From Oscillospiraceae bacterium (GTDB taxonomy: Bacteria; Bacillota; Clostridia; Oscillospirales; Oscillospiraceae): 64,000 nucleotides of DNA. Shown one piece after another: positions 41,389-50,431 of the stretch. The first letter of the stretch is position 1, and the number at the start of each line of letters is the position of its first letter. Under the pieces are notes generated by a model. The model ran no database searches and was not told the DNA's origin. It worked only from the letters and a program-made list of their open reading frames with translations. Made by a program: the position numbers and the translations under genes. The DNA lies in the NCBI GenBank assembly GCA_009780175.1, contig WRAO01000007.1:1-64000 (forward strand), read 5' to 3'.

Positions 41389-44310
41389 ATGAAAATTACA
41401 AAACAAACACGTAGAATCTTAGCGATGACACTAGCATTTGTCATGCTGTTTTCGTTGATACCGATGGCGACGGCGGACGAAAATCCGCCAATGGAGCCAG
41501 TAGTGGTCCCGGTGCCGCTAGCGGCAGACCCCGTATCCACCTGGGCCGAACTGAACGCGGCTATTCTCGGCGCAGGCGGCGGCACAGTGACGATTGAACT
41601 GACAACGAGTTTTTCCGCCGGGGTGAACGAAGACGCTATCCGCATCGAAGACGGGAGCAATATTTTCCTCACCAGCGCCGCGGGAGGCCCGTTCACATTT
41701 ACACAGACAAACGCTGGCCAGCGGCACTTTATTCTCAGCACAGGCACATTGACGTTAACAAATGTCATTCTGAGCGGCGACCGGGAAAACCCCGCTATTA
41801 CGTGGGATCATGGCGGCATTTCGCTTGGGACAGGGCCAACCGGGATAGCCGGTGGTCCCACTGTTCGTCGGCTGTATGTGGAAGCAGGCGGCGTAATTCA
41901 AAACAATCGCTCCAGCCAAGGCGGCGGTGTGTTTTTGAATGGCGGCAACGCGGCCCTCATCTTAGACGACGGCGGAACAATCAGCGGTAACTTGTCCACT
42001 GGGCCTGGCGGCGGCGTGAGCGTCACAGGTAGTTCTACCTTCACCATGGATGGTGGAATCATTGAGGCGAATGTGGCAACTACCAGTGGCGGCGGTGTCC
42101 AGGTCGTTGGCTCTCAGTTTATCCTGGCAGGCGGAACCATCTACAATAATGCAGCAAACAATGGCGCCGGCATGTTCTTGCAGGGGGCTTCAAGCGTACT
42201 AATGTCTGGCGGCAGCGTTGAACGCAACGAGGCGGCAAGCCATGGCGGCGGTGCGATGGTAAATGCGGGCGTCACCTTCACCATGACAGGCGGCGACATC
42301 TATGACAATGACGCAGGAAGCGATGGCGGAGGCGTGGTTGTGTTGAACGGCAATTTTGTGCTGCAGGACGGCACAATTGAGAATAACCGCGCGGCCAATG
42401 GCGGCGGTGTCTTTGTATGGGGTACCGGAACCGTTACAATGAACGATGGTACGATCACCCGCAATATTGCGCAAAATAACGGCGGCGGTGTCCACATAAC
42501 CGGGGAGGGTTCGCTCTTTACGATGAATGGCGGAGAGATCGTCGAAAATCTAGCCGGCTTCATACTCCAGCTTCCGCCCCTGCCTCCAATTCCAGTCTTG
42601 AATCCCAACCATGGCGGCGGCGGTGTAAATATCCACAGCGGCACCTTTACCCTGAACAATGGCACCATACTAGAGAATCTGTCGGGAAGTCACGGCGGCG
42701 GTGTGCGCCGCGGCGGGGGCCCTGCACAGGCGGATCAAAATGCCTTTTTCAACATGCTCGGCGGTGCTCTCAGTGATAACACAGCCGCCCTAGATGGCGG
42801 CGGCCTATTTGCGGCTGGGGGCGTCTACAATACAGACACCCTGCCGCCGGATGCCTACCCGCGTATTACCATAGGCGCAAACGCAGTCTTTTCCGGTAAT
42901 CGGGCACGGGCTGCCTTCCGTCCGCCAAGTGACATCAGTGCAATCGCCTATCGGATTCAGACCACATCTGCGACACTCTTTGGCAGCCCGTTCAATAATT
43001 TCGACATCAATTTTAATATGCCGCCAGAGGTGCATTATCTCACCGTTAGATTTGAAACAAATCTAACTTACGGTAGCTTCAACGCCCCAGGTCCGACCAA
43101 TGAACGGGAAGAGAACATCTATATAACCACACCCTCTCCCCCTGGCATTCCCGCTGGCTCGCCCCTCCACCCACAAGGTAGACCGGAGGTAACAGCAGTA
43201 TCGGGCCAGACGTTCACAGGCTGGTTGGTGGACGGAACACTCAGCCCATTGCTGTCAAATGCCCAAGTCGACGCATTTGACATCACGGACGATACCACAT
43301 TTATCGCACAATATGCCGGATACGTGAATCACATTGTGCGGTTCTACCGGAACTACGGGGCAAATCCCTTCTATATGCAAAAAACCGCTCAGGATGGCCA
43401 GCCTGTTCCTGTTCCGGCTCCTCCGATGCGCTCCGGCTTTAATTTCCAAGGCTGGTATACAACCCCGGCAACTACGACCCCCTATAACTTCGCTACGCCC
43501 GTCACAGGGAACTTGAATCTATACGCGAGATGGACATTCGCAGGCGGCGGTAACGGAGGAGGCGGAAATGGCGGTGGTGGCGGTGGAACAACTGATCTCC
43601 CCTCTCGCCAAGCGTATCTAATCGGAACAGAGGAAGGCCTCATCCGTCCGCACGCGAACATTACACGGGCCGAAGTGGCAACCATCTTCTTCCGCTTGAT
43701 TACTGACGCAGACCGCGCCGCAAACTGGAGCCAAACCAACTCCTTCCCGGATGTGGAACTCAATCACTGGTTTAACAATGCTGTATCCACCACCACGCGG
43801 ATGGGCATCTTCCAAGGCAGACCAGACGGCACATTCGGTCCGAACGACCCCATCACTCGCGCTGAATTGGCGACGGCGGTAACACGCTTTATGGATGTGG
43901 CGGGCCTCGCAAACACAGGTAACAACCTGTTCAGCGACATCCAAGGCCACTGGGCGAACGTGTATATCAACGCAGCGGCGATGAACAGCTGGGTACAGGG
44001 TCCGGATGGTCTGGGCGGCGCGTTTTATCCTGATCGTCCGATCACACGCGCGGAAACCGCGGCGATTATCAACCGTATTTTCCAACGTTTGCCTGAAACC
44101 ACAGCGGATCTGCTGCCGAATATGGTCACCTGGCCAGACAACGCAAACACGAACGCATGGTTCTATCTGTATCTCCAATCCGCGTCGAACTCGTACACCT
44201 TCCGCATGAAGGCGGACGGCATTCATGAGAGTTGGGTCACGCTTGTCCCAGTCCGCGACTGGGCGGTTCTGGAACGACCGAACTCTAGACCGGAGCATAT
44301 TCTCCGTTAA
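41389..44310 (+). CDS. S-layer-homology protein with beta-helix and InlB repeats
   Basis: 973 residues. A signal peptide (ILAMTLAFVMLFSLIPMATA) leads into a right-handed parallel beta-helix (about 117-490) built from about twelve turns with GGGV and TMxGGxI patterns, as in polymorphic outer-surface adhesins. Two InlB-type repeats follow (about 549-640 and 645-715, ending in FxGWxxx...LYARW), then a Gly-rich hinge and three SLH domains (from about 737: ITRAEVATIFFRL, ITRAELATAVTRF, ITRAETAAIINRI). SLH domains bind secondary wall polymers, so it is wall-attached without sortase. GGAGGA lies before ATG 41389. Confidence 0.92.
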   Translation: MKITKQTRRILAMTLAFVMLFSLIPMATADENPPMEPVVVPVPLAADPVSTWAELNAAILGAGGGTVTIELTTSFSAGVNEDAIRIEDGSNIFLTSAAGGPFTFTQTNAGQRHFILSTGTLTLTNVILSGDRENPAITWDHGGISLGTGPTGIAGGPTVRRLYVEAGGVIQNNRSSQGGGVFLNGGNAALILDDGGTISGNLSTGPGGGVSVTGSSTFTMDGGIIEANVATTSGGGVQVVGSQFILAGGTIYNNAANNGAGMFLQGASSVLMSGGSVERNEAASHGGGAMVNAGVTFTMTGGDIYDNDAGSDGGGVVVLNGNFVLQDGTIENNRAANGGGVFVWGTGTVTMNDGTITRNIAQNNGGGVHITGEGSLFTMNGGEIVENLAGFILQLPPLPPIPVLNPNHGGGGVNIHSGTFTLNNGTILENLSGSHGGGVRRGGGPAQADQNAFFNMLGGALSDNTAALDGGGLFAAGGVYNTDTLPPDAYPRITIGANAVFSGNRARAAFRPPSDISAIAYRIQTTSATLFGSPFNNFDINFNMPPEVHYLTVRFETNLTYGSFNAPGPTNEREENIYITTPSPPGIPAGSPLHPQGRPEVTAVSGQTFTGWLVDGTLSPLLSNAQVDAFDITDDTTFIAQYAGYVNHIVRFYRNYGANPFYMQKTAQDGQPVPVPAPPMRSGFNFQGWYTTPATTTPYNFATPVTGNLNLYARWTFAGGGNGGGGNGGGGGGTTDLPSRQAYLIGTEEGLIRPHANITRAEVATIFFRLITDADRAANWSQTNSFPDVELNHWFNNAVSTTTRMGIFQGRPDGTFGPNDPITRAELATAVTRFMDVAGLANTGNNLFSDIQGHWANVYINAAAMNSWVQGPDGLGGAFYPDRPITRAETAAIINRIFQRLPETTADLLPNMVTWPDNANTNAWFYLYLQSASNSYTFRMKADGIHESWVTLVPVRDWAVLERPNSRPEHILR

Positions 44311-44329
44311 GGGAACAACAAACAAGACA

Positions 44330-44369
44330 AAACTGGGAGGTATCCGCGTTGGATACCTCCCAGTTTTTA
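44330..44369 (+). terminator. Terminator of the beta-helix SLH gene
   Basis: Perfect 15-bp stem AACTGGGAGGTATCC / GGATACCTCCCAGTT, then TTTTTA. Confidence 0.92.
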
Positions 44370-44406
44370 TAGTCTTGCACGCGGTTATGTATGCTCAGTC
44401 TTCTTA

Positions 44407-44430
44407 CAGGCTCCTTTTCACCGGAGCCTG
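44407..44430. other. Stem-loop downstream of the second SLH gene
   Basis: Perfect 8-bp stem CAGGCTCC / GGAGCCTG, 8-base loop, no T run. It may help end transcription of the gene finishing at 44467. Confidence 0.4.
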
Positions 44431-44466
44431 TTCACGCAGCAAATATCCCCACGGCAGCTGTCTTCC

Positions 44467-47400
44467 CTACTGATTATACGCCGCGTCTAAACCATGGCCC
44501 GTAATCGCGAGCCAGCGCTCTGTGACGCCATTTGCATGCAGCTCCCAGTCGTGCGTATGCGCGGCTTCCATAAAGTCTGCGTGGGCCCAGTGGGTGCCGT
44601 CCAGGTCGATGAACTCGACGACATCGTCCGGAATGTGCTCGAGCAGAATCCCGCGCTCTAACACGCGGTTTGCGGCTGTCACAAACTCCGCGCGGGAGAG
44701 GTTTGCGGTAGATCGGAATGTGCCGTCCGGGAAACCGATAAACCAGCCTCTTGCGGCGGCGGAAAGGATGTAGCGATATGCCCAGTCATTGGAGAAGACG
44801 TCGGAAAAGGGATTGTTCGTGGTTTCAATCAAATCGTCAAATCGGGACACTACCGCCGCGAGTTCTCCTCTTGTGATCGGATCGTTCGGGCGGAACGCGC
44901 CGCCATAACCGTCAAATATACCATGATGCGTTAAAGTACCGACGGCGAGGCCGAACCACTCGTTGCCGCTTACGTCAGAGAAGGGCTGCGCCGGCGTGAA
45001 CCCTTTAAACTCGGGTCTGAGCAACCGGTAAAAGACGATGGCCACTTCGGCGCGGGTAATGTCCGCGTCCGGCCGCATTTCGAAATCATGCGGACTTTGC
45101 ACCACAATGAGCGGACGGATATCACCGGCTCCCGCGATAGTCACACCCGGGCGGGCCACATTCCCGCGGAGGAACCAGATATGCTCGTCTACAAAGAAGT
45201 CGCCGGGAGGGGGGGGCGGGGGCGGGGGTGGTGTTGGAGGATCTCCACCGCCATTATCACCAGGGACCGTAGGTGTCCATTGGGCAGTGAGGATTACGTC
45301 CGCGGCGGGCATTGTGAATGTGGCGCCTGACTGAATTACAGTGTTTGTGTCGCTGCGGTGCCAGCCTGTGAAGGTGTGATTGGTTCTGGTTAAGTCGTGC
45401 GGCAGAACGGTAACCGTTTCACCGGCTATGTAGGGATTATTTGAATCAACCGGCACCGTGCCGCCTGTATTGCCGTTGCCGACATAGGTCACGGTGAAGC
45501 GCGGGGCGAATGTGTTGGTCACGGTGGCGAACAGATTATAGTCTAACCCGGGGCCGCTGACATAGGCAACATCAATGCCTATTGTAAAGCCGATTGACCC
45601 GTCCGTCGGAAGCGCAACGCCAAATTCGTCTACCTCAACGACCAGATAGTCCCCGCTGTTCCCCGCGAGGAAGTATTCTCTGATCCCCTGCAAAACAGCT
45701 GGATTTGCTTCGCTAAACGAAATCACTTCACTCGGCGTACCCGGCGGAAGAGGGGCAATATAACTCGTAGCCGCATAGATAAACGCACCGTCATCGTCCA
45801 GCAGGAAGGTCAAACGTTGGCCGGTGGCAACTCTGTAAATCACTACATAGAAGGTTGTTTGATCTGTCACGGACCAAGCTTCCGCAGCGCCGGCAAGCGT
45901 TTTGGAGATTACGAAGTTGCCCTCTATCGGATCGAAGAAGTTTTCGATGGTAACGATCGTATCCGCGTCGTCCACCATGGGGAAACCGTCTGCATTGACA
46001 TGCACAATATAACCGGGTCCGGGACCTACAACAGATATGTCCTTATCATCCCAGCCGAGCATTGGTTCAAACTCCGGCAGCAAGGTATTCACCGTTGCCG
46101 CTGTCGGAAACACCTCTTCAACCCGATACTCAATCGTAGGCCCAAACGGGTGCACGGGTACTTCAATCAATCGCGCGGATTGTGCGGCGCTGAACGGGAT
46201 CACCGTCCGCGCTCTTCCGGGCGGGAGCGCTTCACCCACCGGGCAGAGCACTTGATAGGCATAGGGATTCGTAATCGGATCAAAGTCTTCCGTGGTAAAC
46301 CCAATGACACGCCAAATTTCCTCTTGGCCCAGCGGGTCCGCGACGAAGACCAAAAGTCTGGGCTCTAGCTCGTCTGTCCGTACTCGCGCGTAAAATGTCG
46401 TGTCCTCTGTCACACCCCAAGCGGCGGCGAACGGGCACAACTCTTTCTCAAACACGATGTTCCCGCCGTGGAACTTGTAGCGGTTCGTCAGGGTAACAAC
46501 GGTGGGGAGATTAAATTGCACAGTCTCAGTCGGATCATGTGTCCCGTCCTCGCGCATAGAGTCATAAATCACGCCCCAATGCCACAGCGGACGCGCATGC
46601 CAAGCCGGGTCGCTGATGATCGGCTCTACAGTCTCCCACAGATCGAACCAAGAGAGAGGATTATCGTTCTCATCCCACCAGAGCGGGTTAGACGGGTCAA
46701 TCAGGTCGATCGGTGTGTTGGTAGACGCCCAAAACGGAAGATGATCTCGCCCCGCCCAGATAGCGGTCCAAGCGTCATCTGTGCTTAGTGTACCACCTGC
46801 GCCATCTTTTGTGACGCCTTCTACTCGCCGCACTTCTTGGACCTCATAGTGAATTCCGGTCCAGAGGTTGGAGATGCGAAGACGCGCATACACAGAGAGC
46901 GGAAGCTCCATAATCGGGGTTGTATCCGAGTAGTAGTACGTAAATCCGACGATATGGTTACCCACGCACCAATACGTACCGGTGAATATATCCCCAAACG
47001 CAATACCCGCCGAACGAGGATCATTGATCGGATCGTGCGCGCGGAGCACCTCTGGGTGGAAGAGCAAAAAATTCTGCGCTTCCAAGTCAAAGACGCGTAC
47101 GTAAAACTCGGTGTAGGAGTCTATATCCCAATCGGCGGGAAATCCGTCCAACAGTTTGTAAATTTCGAGGAAGCCGATACCATGATCGAAGGTGTTTTCG
47201 ATCATGACATGTGTCACTTCTCCTGTTGACTCATGCGGGATCGTAAATGTATGTTCCGAGACGAAAATGTGGTCCGTCTCGCGCTCATACGCGGGCAGCC
47301 ACGTACCGCCGCCATCTACGCTAAACTCGACATCAATCAGGCCGAGAATTTCAAAGGTGAAAAACTCATACAGGCCATATATTACAGGAGTCGCATTCAC

Positions 47401-49158
47401 GCTAGACACCTGTATCGGCAGGTCGTGGATATAGACGGTCACGCCGGTGTCGTATGGCCAAGTGCCGGAAAAGGTGATGACCGTGTCCAGCGAAATCAAC
47501 TCCGATTCGTCGACGGTGCCGTAAGCCTCATAGGTGTTCAGTCCGGTAGGCCGCAGCACAACATACCGATCGTCTTCATGCCCCAGCGCCGCATTCCCCA
47601 TCGGAATAAACAGTCTTGCCGTAAATTCCCAGTTGCCGCCCTCGTCTCCATCCTCTCCTGAGAGGAAATACCATTCTTGGTCCGGGTACATCATCTCAAG
47701 ATTTTTCGTAATCCGCAGCGTGCCGGTAGGCGTGGCTAAATCTTCCAATATAATCCGGGCCACAAAGGGCGAATTAAATACAAGATGCGCCCCGTCCCAA
47801 ACATACAGATCCGAATCAAGCGGCCTTCTGAAATAGTGTTCACTCGTGATAGTTCTCGTGCCGATCTGGCCCTGGTTGCCCCCGGCCCCGGTGAGATATA
47901 CTTCGTAAGTGACATTCAACAGGGTCGGCGTCCCCACGCCGAGGTCTTCCTCAAGGAGCTGCCACACGGTGAAGCGATATGTTTTTCTCCCGGCGGCATC
48001 CGTACCCTTCTGCCACTCCAGATACCAGTAGAAGGTGCTCCGGGTGCCGTCGGCATAGGTTACGGAGGCGTTCCGTACCCAGTAGCTATTCGGCGGCGCA
48101 GCAGCAGCAGCAGCAGCATCGGCAGGCCGGCTCGCCGGGCTATTGTTCTTGTCAAACGCGATCGTCAGGCCGAGTTCACGGTCGATGATTACGGCGCTGT
48201 TGAGGCCCGTGCCGTTGTTCCAGTTCGCGGTAATTTCAAAGGCGGGCGTTTCGACCAGTTCCTTTGTCCAATAATACCCATTGCCGCTGCTCGGCTCGAA
48301 TCGCACTTCAAGGTTCGAACCCAGTGTCGAATACCAGTGGTTGATGAGCCATTCCGCGGGGAGCCTGTCCGGCAGATAGATGGTATAGGTAAATGAGAAG
48401 GGAGCGGCCGGGTCTTTGATGTCGTCTTCTTCGATGAGGAAGGTCACAGCGCCGGGGGTGGAACTATCAATAGTGCCCGGAAAGCCTGGGGCGGAACCAA
48501 ACGCAAAATCGCCCAATCTGGTGGTGATCGCTACGAATGGATCGGCGGCTCCCAGCAAAACCTCAGTGCCGTTTTCCATGACATACGGCCGACCCCAAAC
48601 ATAGATTGTGACATAGACAAGGCCGGTGGGGAAACCACCCAGATCTCGCTCATAAACAAGCGTCGTGTCTGTCCAGATTTGGCCCGGGAATAGCGGCACA
48701 GGGTCGCCAACTTCTTGCGCAATGTAGAAATTCGGCAAGAACCCATCTACCTCATGCTCATCACCGCTCCGAGGAACAGGACCAGAGGGGAAATTCGTAG
48801 CAGCCGGGACAATCCCAATATAGCCCGCTGTCGTCCTGGCGACCGGCGCGCCGATGTTCACAGGCGGAGCCGCCTCTGGGACGGGCGTGTATTCCTCCGC
48901 GAAATGCGCCTCCCCTTCCGGGGTGATCTCGTCCGCCGGCGGTATGTCTTCAGCCGCGCCGTAGTATGCGGCGTAGGTATCGTCAGCTTCGTCTGCCGCG
49001 AGATCAGCCTCGGGTGCGGGGGGATATACATCCGCGACCTCGTATATATCCAGCAGGTCGTAACTATATGTAGTGGTAGCCTCAGCCGCGGCTGAGAACT
49101 TTCCAAAAATAAAGACGAAGACCAGCAACCATGCGATTGGCTTTCTCAAGTGTCTCAT
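44467..49158 (-). CDS. Large S-layer-homology surface protein with pilin-like repeats
   Basis: 1563 residues. A signal peptide, an acidic N-terminal region, then beta domains with four related DUF5979/Cna-B-like repeats starting LRITKNLEMMYPDQEW, LEIYKLLDGFPADWDI, IVFEKELCPFAAAWGV and FVISKTLAGAAEAWSV (about 478, 661, 894, 1079). Next come an InlB repeat (about 1219-1296), a poly-Pro hinge (about 1315) and three SLH domains (ITRAEVAIVFYRL, ITRGELAAVVSRF, LSRAEFVTAANRV). The repeats resemble those in the sortase-anchored adhesin, but the anchor differs. A run of GCN codons gives a poly-Ala tract near residue 350. It probably forms part of the same cell-surface layer. Confidence 0.9.
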   Translation of the reverse strand: MRHLRKPIAWLLVFVFIFGKFSAAAEATTTYSYDLLDIYEVADVYPPAPEADLAADEADDTYAAYYGAAEDIPPADEITPEGEAHFAEEYTPVPEAAPPVNIGAPVARTTAGYIGIVPAATNFPSGPVPRSGDEHEVDGFLPNFYIAQEVGDPVPLFPGQIWTDTTLVYERDLGGFPTGLVYVTIYVWGRPYVMENGTEVLLGAADPFVAITTRLGDFAFGSAPGFPGTIDSSTPGAVTFLIEEDDIKDPAAPFSFTYTIYLPDRLPAEWLINHWYSTLGSNLEVRFEPSSGNGYYWTKELVETPAFEITANWNNGTGLNSAVIIDRELGLTIAFDKNNSPASRPADAAAAAAAPPNSYWVRNASVTYADGTRSTFYWYLEWQKGTDAAGRKTYRFTVWQLLEEDLGVGTPTLLNVTYEVYLTGAGGNQGQIGTRTITSEHYFRRPLDSDLYVWDGAHLVFNSPFVARIILEDLATPTGTLRITKNLEMMYPDQEWYFLSGEDGDEGGNWEFTARLFIPMGNAALGHEDDRYVVLRPTGLNTYEAYGTVDESELISLDTVITFSGTWPYDTGVTVYIHDLPIQVSSVNATPVIYGLYEFFTFEILGLIDVEFSVDGGGTWLPAYERETDHIFVSEHTFTIPHESTGEVTHVMIENTFDHGIGFLEIYKLLDGFPADWDIDSYTEFYVRVFDLEAQNFLLFHPEVLRAHDPINDPRSAGIAFGDIFTGTYWCVGNHIVGFTYYYSDTTPIMELPLSVYARLRISNLWTGIHYEVQEVRRVEGVTKDGAGGTLSTDDAWTAIWAGRDHLPFWASTNTPIDLIDPSNPLWWDENDNPLSWFDLWETVEPIISDPAWHARPLWHWGVIYDSMREDGTHDPTETVQFNLPTVVTLTNRYKFHGGNIVFEKELCPFAAAWGVTEDTTFYARVRTDELEPRLLVFVADPLGQEEIWRVIGFTTEDFDPITNPYAYQVLCPVGEALPPGRARTVIPFSAAQSARLIEVPVHPFGPTIEYRVEEVFPTAATVNTLLPEFEPMLGWDDKDISVVGPGPGYIVHVNADGFPMVDDADTIVTIENFFDPIEGNFVISKTLAGAAEAWSVTDQTTFYVVIYRVATGQRLTFLLDDDGAFIYAATSYIAPLPPGTPSEVISFSEANPAVLQGIREYFLAGNSGDYLVVEVDEFGVALPTDGSIGFTIGIDVAYVSGPGLDYNLFATVTNTFAPRFTVTYVGNGNTGGTVPVDSNNPYIAGETVTVLPHDLTRTNHTFTGWHRSDTNTVIQSGATFTMPAADVILTAQWTPTVPGDNGGGDPPTPPPPPPPPPGDFFVDEHIWFLRGNVARPGVTIAGAGDIRPLIVVQSPHDFEMRPDADITRAEVAIVFYRLLRPEFKGFTPAQPFSDVSGNEWFGLAVGTLTHHGIFDGYGGAFRPNDPITRGELAAVVSRFDDLIETTNNPFSDVFSNDWAYRYILSAAARGWFIGFPDGTFRSTANLSRAEFVTAANRVLERGILLEHIPDDVVEFIDLDGTHWAHADFMEAAHTHDWELHANGVTERWLAITGHGLDAAYNQ

Positions 49159-49226
49159 ACTGAACTCCTCTTATGCAGGGTATTTTTATATAAGCTCACA
49201 AAATTCACACATCTATACAGTTATAT

Positions 49227-49255
49227 ATTATGACATGATGCCCGATTATTGTCAA
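49227..49255 (-). promoter_or_regulatory. Promoter of the second SLH gene
   Basis: Minus strand TTGACA (49250-49255), 17 bases, CATAAT (49227-49232), within TGTCATAATATATAAC, similar to 41254-41270 near the other surface genes. About 70 bases of leader follow. Confidence 0.65.
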
Positions 49256-49408
49256 CCATTCGACCGGATAATTTTTACCGCATTATAGTAACAAAAATCC
49301 TTGTAGTCTATCAGGAACAGTCCACCATACGCCTTGCCGCATGGAACAAGATATAGGGCGCATCTATTGCGCACAGGCAGTATTGCTCGATTTCCAGTTC
49401 AACAAATA

Positions 49409-49441
49409 TGACATGCCACTGTCACATTTATGTGGTATACT
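49409..49441 (+). promoter_or_regulatory. Promoter of the WYL regulator with TGACA-N6-TGTCA dyad
   Basis: TGACA-TGCCAC-TGTCA (49409-49424) lies 11 bases before TATACT (49436-49441), in place of a normal -35. The same dyad precedes the next gene. Confidence 0.6.
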
Positions 49442-49451
49442 ATTTGGGGTG

Positions 49452-50360
49452 ATGATATTGCAGACGAGCCGACTATTCGAAATTATATATCTGCTGCTGA
49501 ACAAAGACCGCGTAACCGCCAAAGAACTGGCAGAGCGGTTTGGCGTTTCTTCGCGGACCATTTACCGCGATATTGACACAATCAGCTTAGCGGGAATCCC
49601 AGTTTATACCGAAAAAGGCAAAGGCGGCGGTATCAGTTTATTGCCTGACTTTGTGCTGAACAAATCCATTTTAAGCGAACAGGAGCAGGGTGAAATCCTC
49701 GCTTCATTGCAAGGATTGACGCAAATCCAGTCTGGCGACGCAGACCGAGTTTTGCAGAAATTGTCCGCCGTATTCAATAAAACCGCCGCGAAATGGTTGG
49801 AGGTGGATTTTTCTGACTGGAGTTTTGAGCAGCAAGACCTTTGGGGCGGTTTCAAGTCTGCTATTTTACAAAAACAGGTCGTGGAGTTTGATTATTACAA
49901 TTCCTACAGTGAAAAGACACACCGCCGGGCCGAGCCGATCCAACTTTGGTTTAAGTCAAAGACCTGGTATTTAAAAGCCTACGATTTAAGCAAATGTGGC
50001 ATCCGATTGTTCCGATTAAGCCGTGTGCGGAACATGCGTATCACTGCAGAAACGTTTGCCGAGCGAAACCCGCTCATAGAGGAGACAATCACCACTCCAT
50101 CTATCGGCCAGAGGCCCGATGTCGCATTGAGACTTCGGATCAAACCGGAGATGGCGCATAGAGTGCTTGATGAATTTGCAGGCCTTGTCGATGAGCAAGA
50201 GGCAGACGGCAGCTACATTGTCTCCCTCTGTTGGCCGGAGGATAATTGGGTTTATGGCACGATCCTCTCATTTGGAGAATACATTGAAGTTCTTGAGCCG
50301 GAACGTATCCGAGCAATTATTCGGGACAAAGCAAAGAAAATTTATGAGCAATATTTATAA
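49452..50360 (+). CDS. WYL-domain helix-turn-helix regulator (YafY-like)
   Basis: About 302 residues. An N-terminal winged helix (SRLFEIIYLLLNKDRVTAKELAERFGVSSRTIYRDIDTIS) reads DNA; a WYL domain (VVEFDYYNSYSEKTHRRAEPIQLWFKSKTWYLKAYDLS) binds an unknown ligand; a WCX-like C-terminal part completes it. I chose ATG 49452 from family N-termini; TTG 49458 with GGGGTG is also possible. The predicted transcript starts only a few bases upstream, so the leader would be very short. A shared dyad suggests it controls itself and the following gene. Confidence 0.92.
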   Translation: MILQTSRLFEIIYLLLNKDRVTAKELAERFGVSSRTIYRDIDTISLAGIPVYTEKGKGGGISLLPDFVLNKSILSEQEQGEILASLQGLTQIQSGDADRVLQKLSAVFNKTAAKWLEVDFSDWSFEQQDLWGGFKSAILQKQVVEFDYYNSYSEKTHRRAEPIQLWFKSKTWYLKAYDLSKCGIRLFRLSRVRNMRITAETFAERNPLIEETITTPSIGQRPDVALRLRIKPEMAHRVLDEFAGLVDEQEADGSYIVSLCWPEDNWVYGTILSFGEYIEVLEPERIRAIIRDKAKKIYEQYL

Positions 50361-50362
50361 TG

Positions 50363-50396
50363 TGACACGCTGTTGTCAGATTAGCGTTGATACAAT
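50363..50396 (+). promoter_or_regulatory. Promoter of the GyrI-VOC fusion gene with TGACA-N6-TGTCA dyad
   Basis: TGACA-CGCTGT-TGTCA (50363-50378) lies 12 bases before TACAAT (50391-50396). There is no good -35, so the bound protein could act as an activator. Confidence 0.6.
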
Positions 50397-50431
50397 GGTG
50401 ATGTAAGTAAGAAAAATAGGAGGAGGGCAAT

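Noticed and set aside
48096..48120. GCA/CAG trinucleotide run
   Set aside because: A poly-Ala tract inside the SLH protein; only noted as a possible length-variable site.
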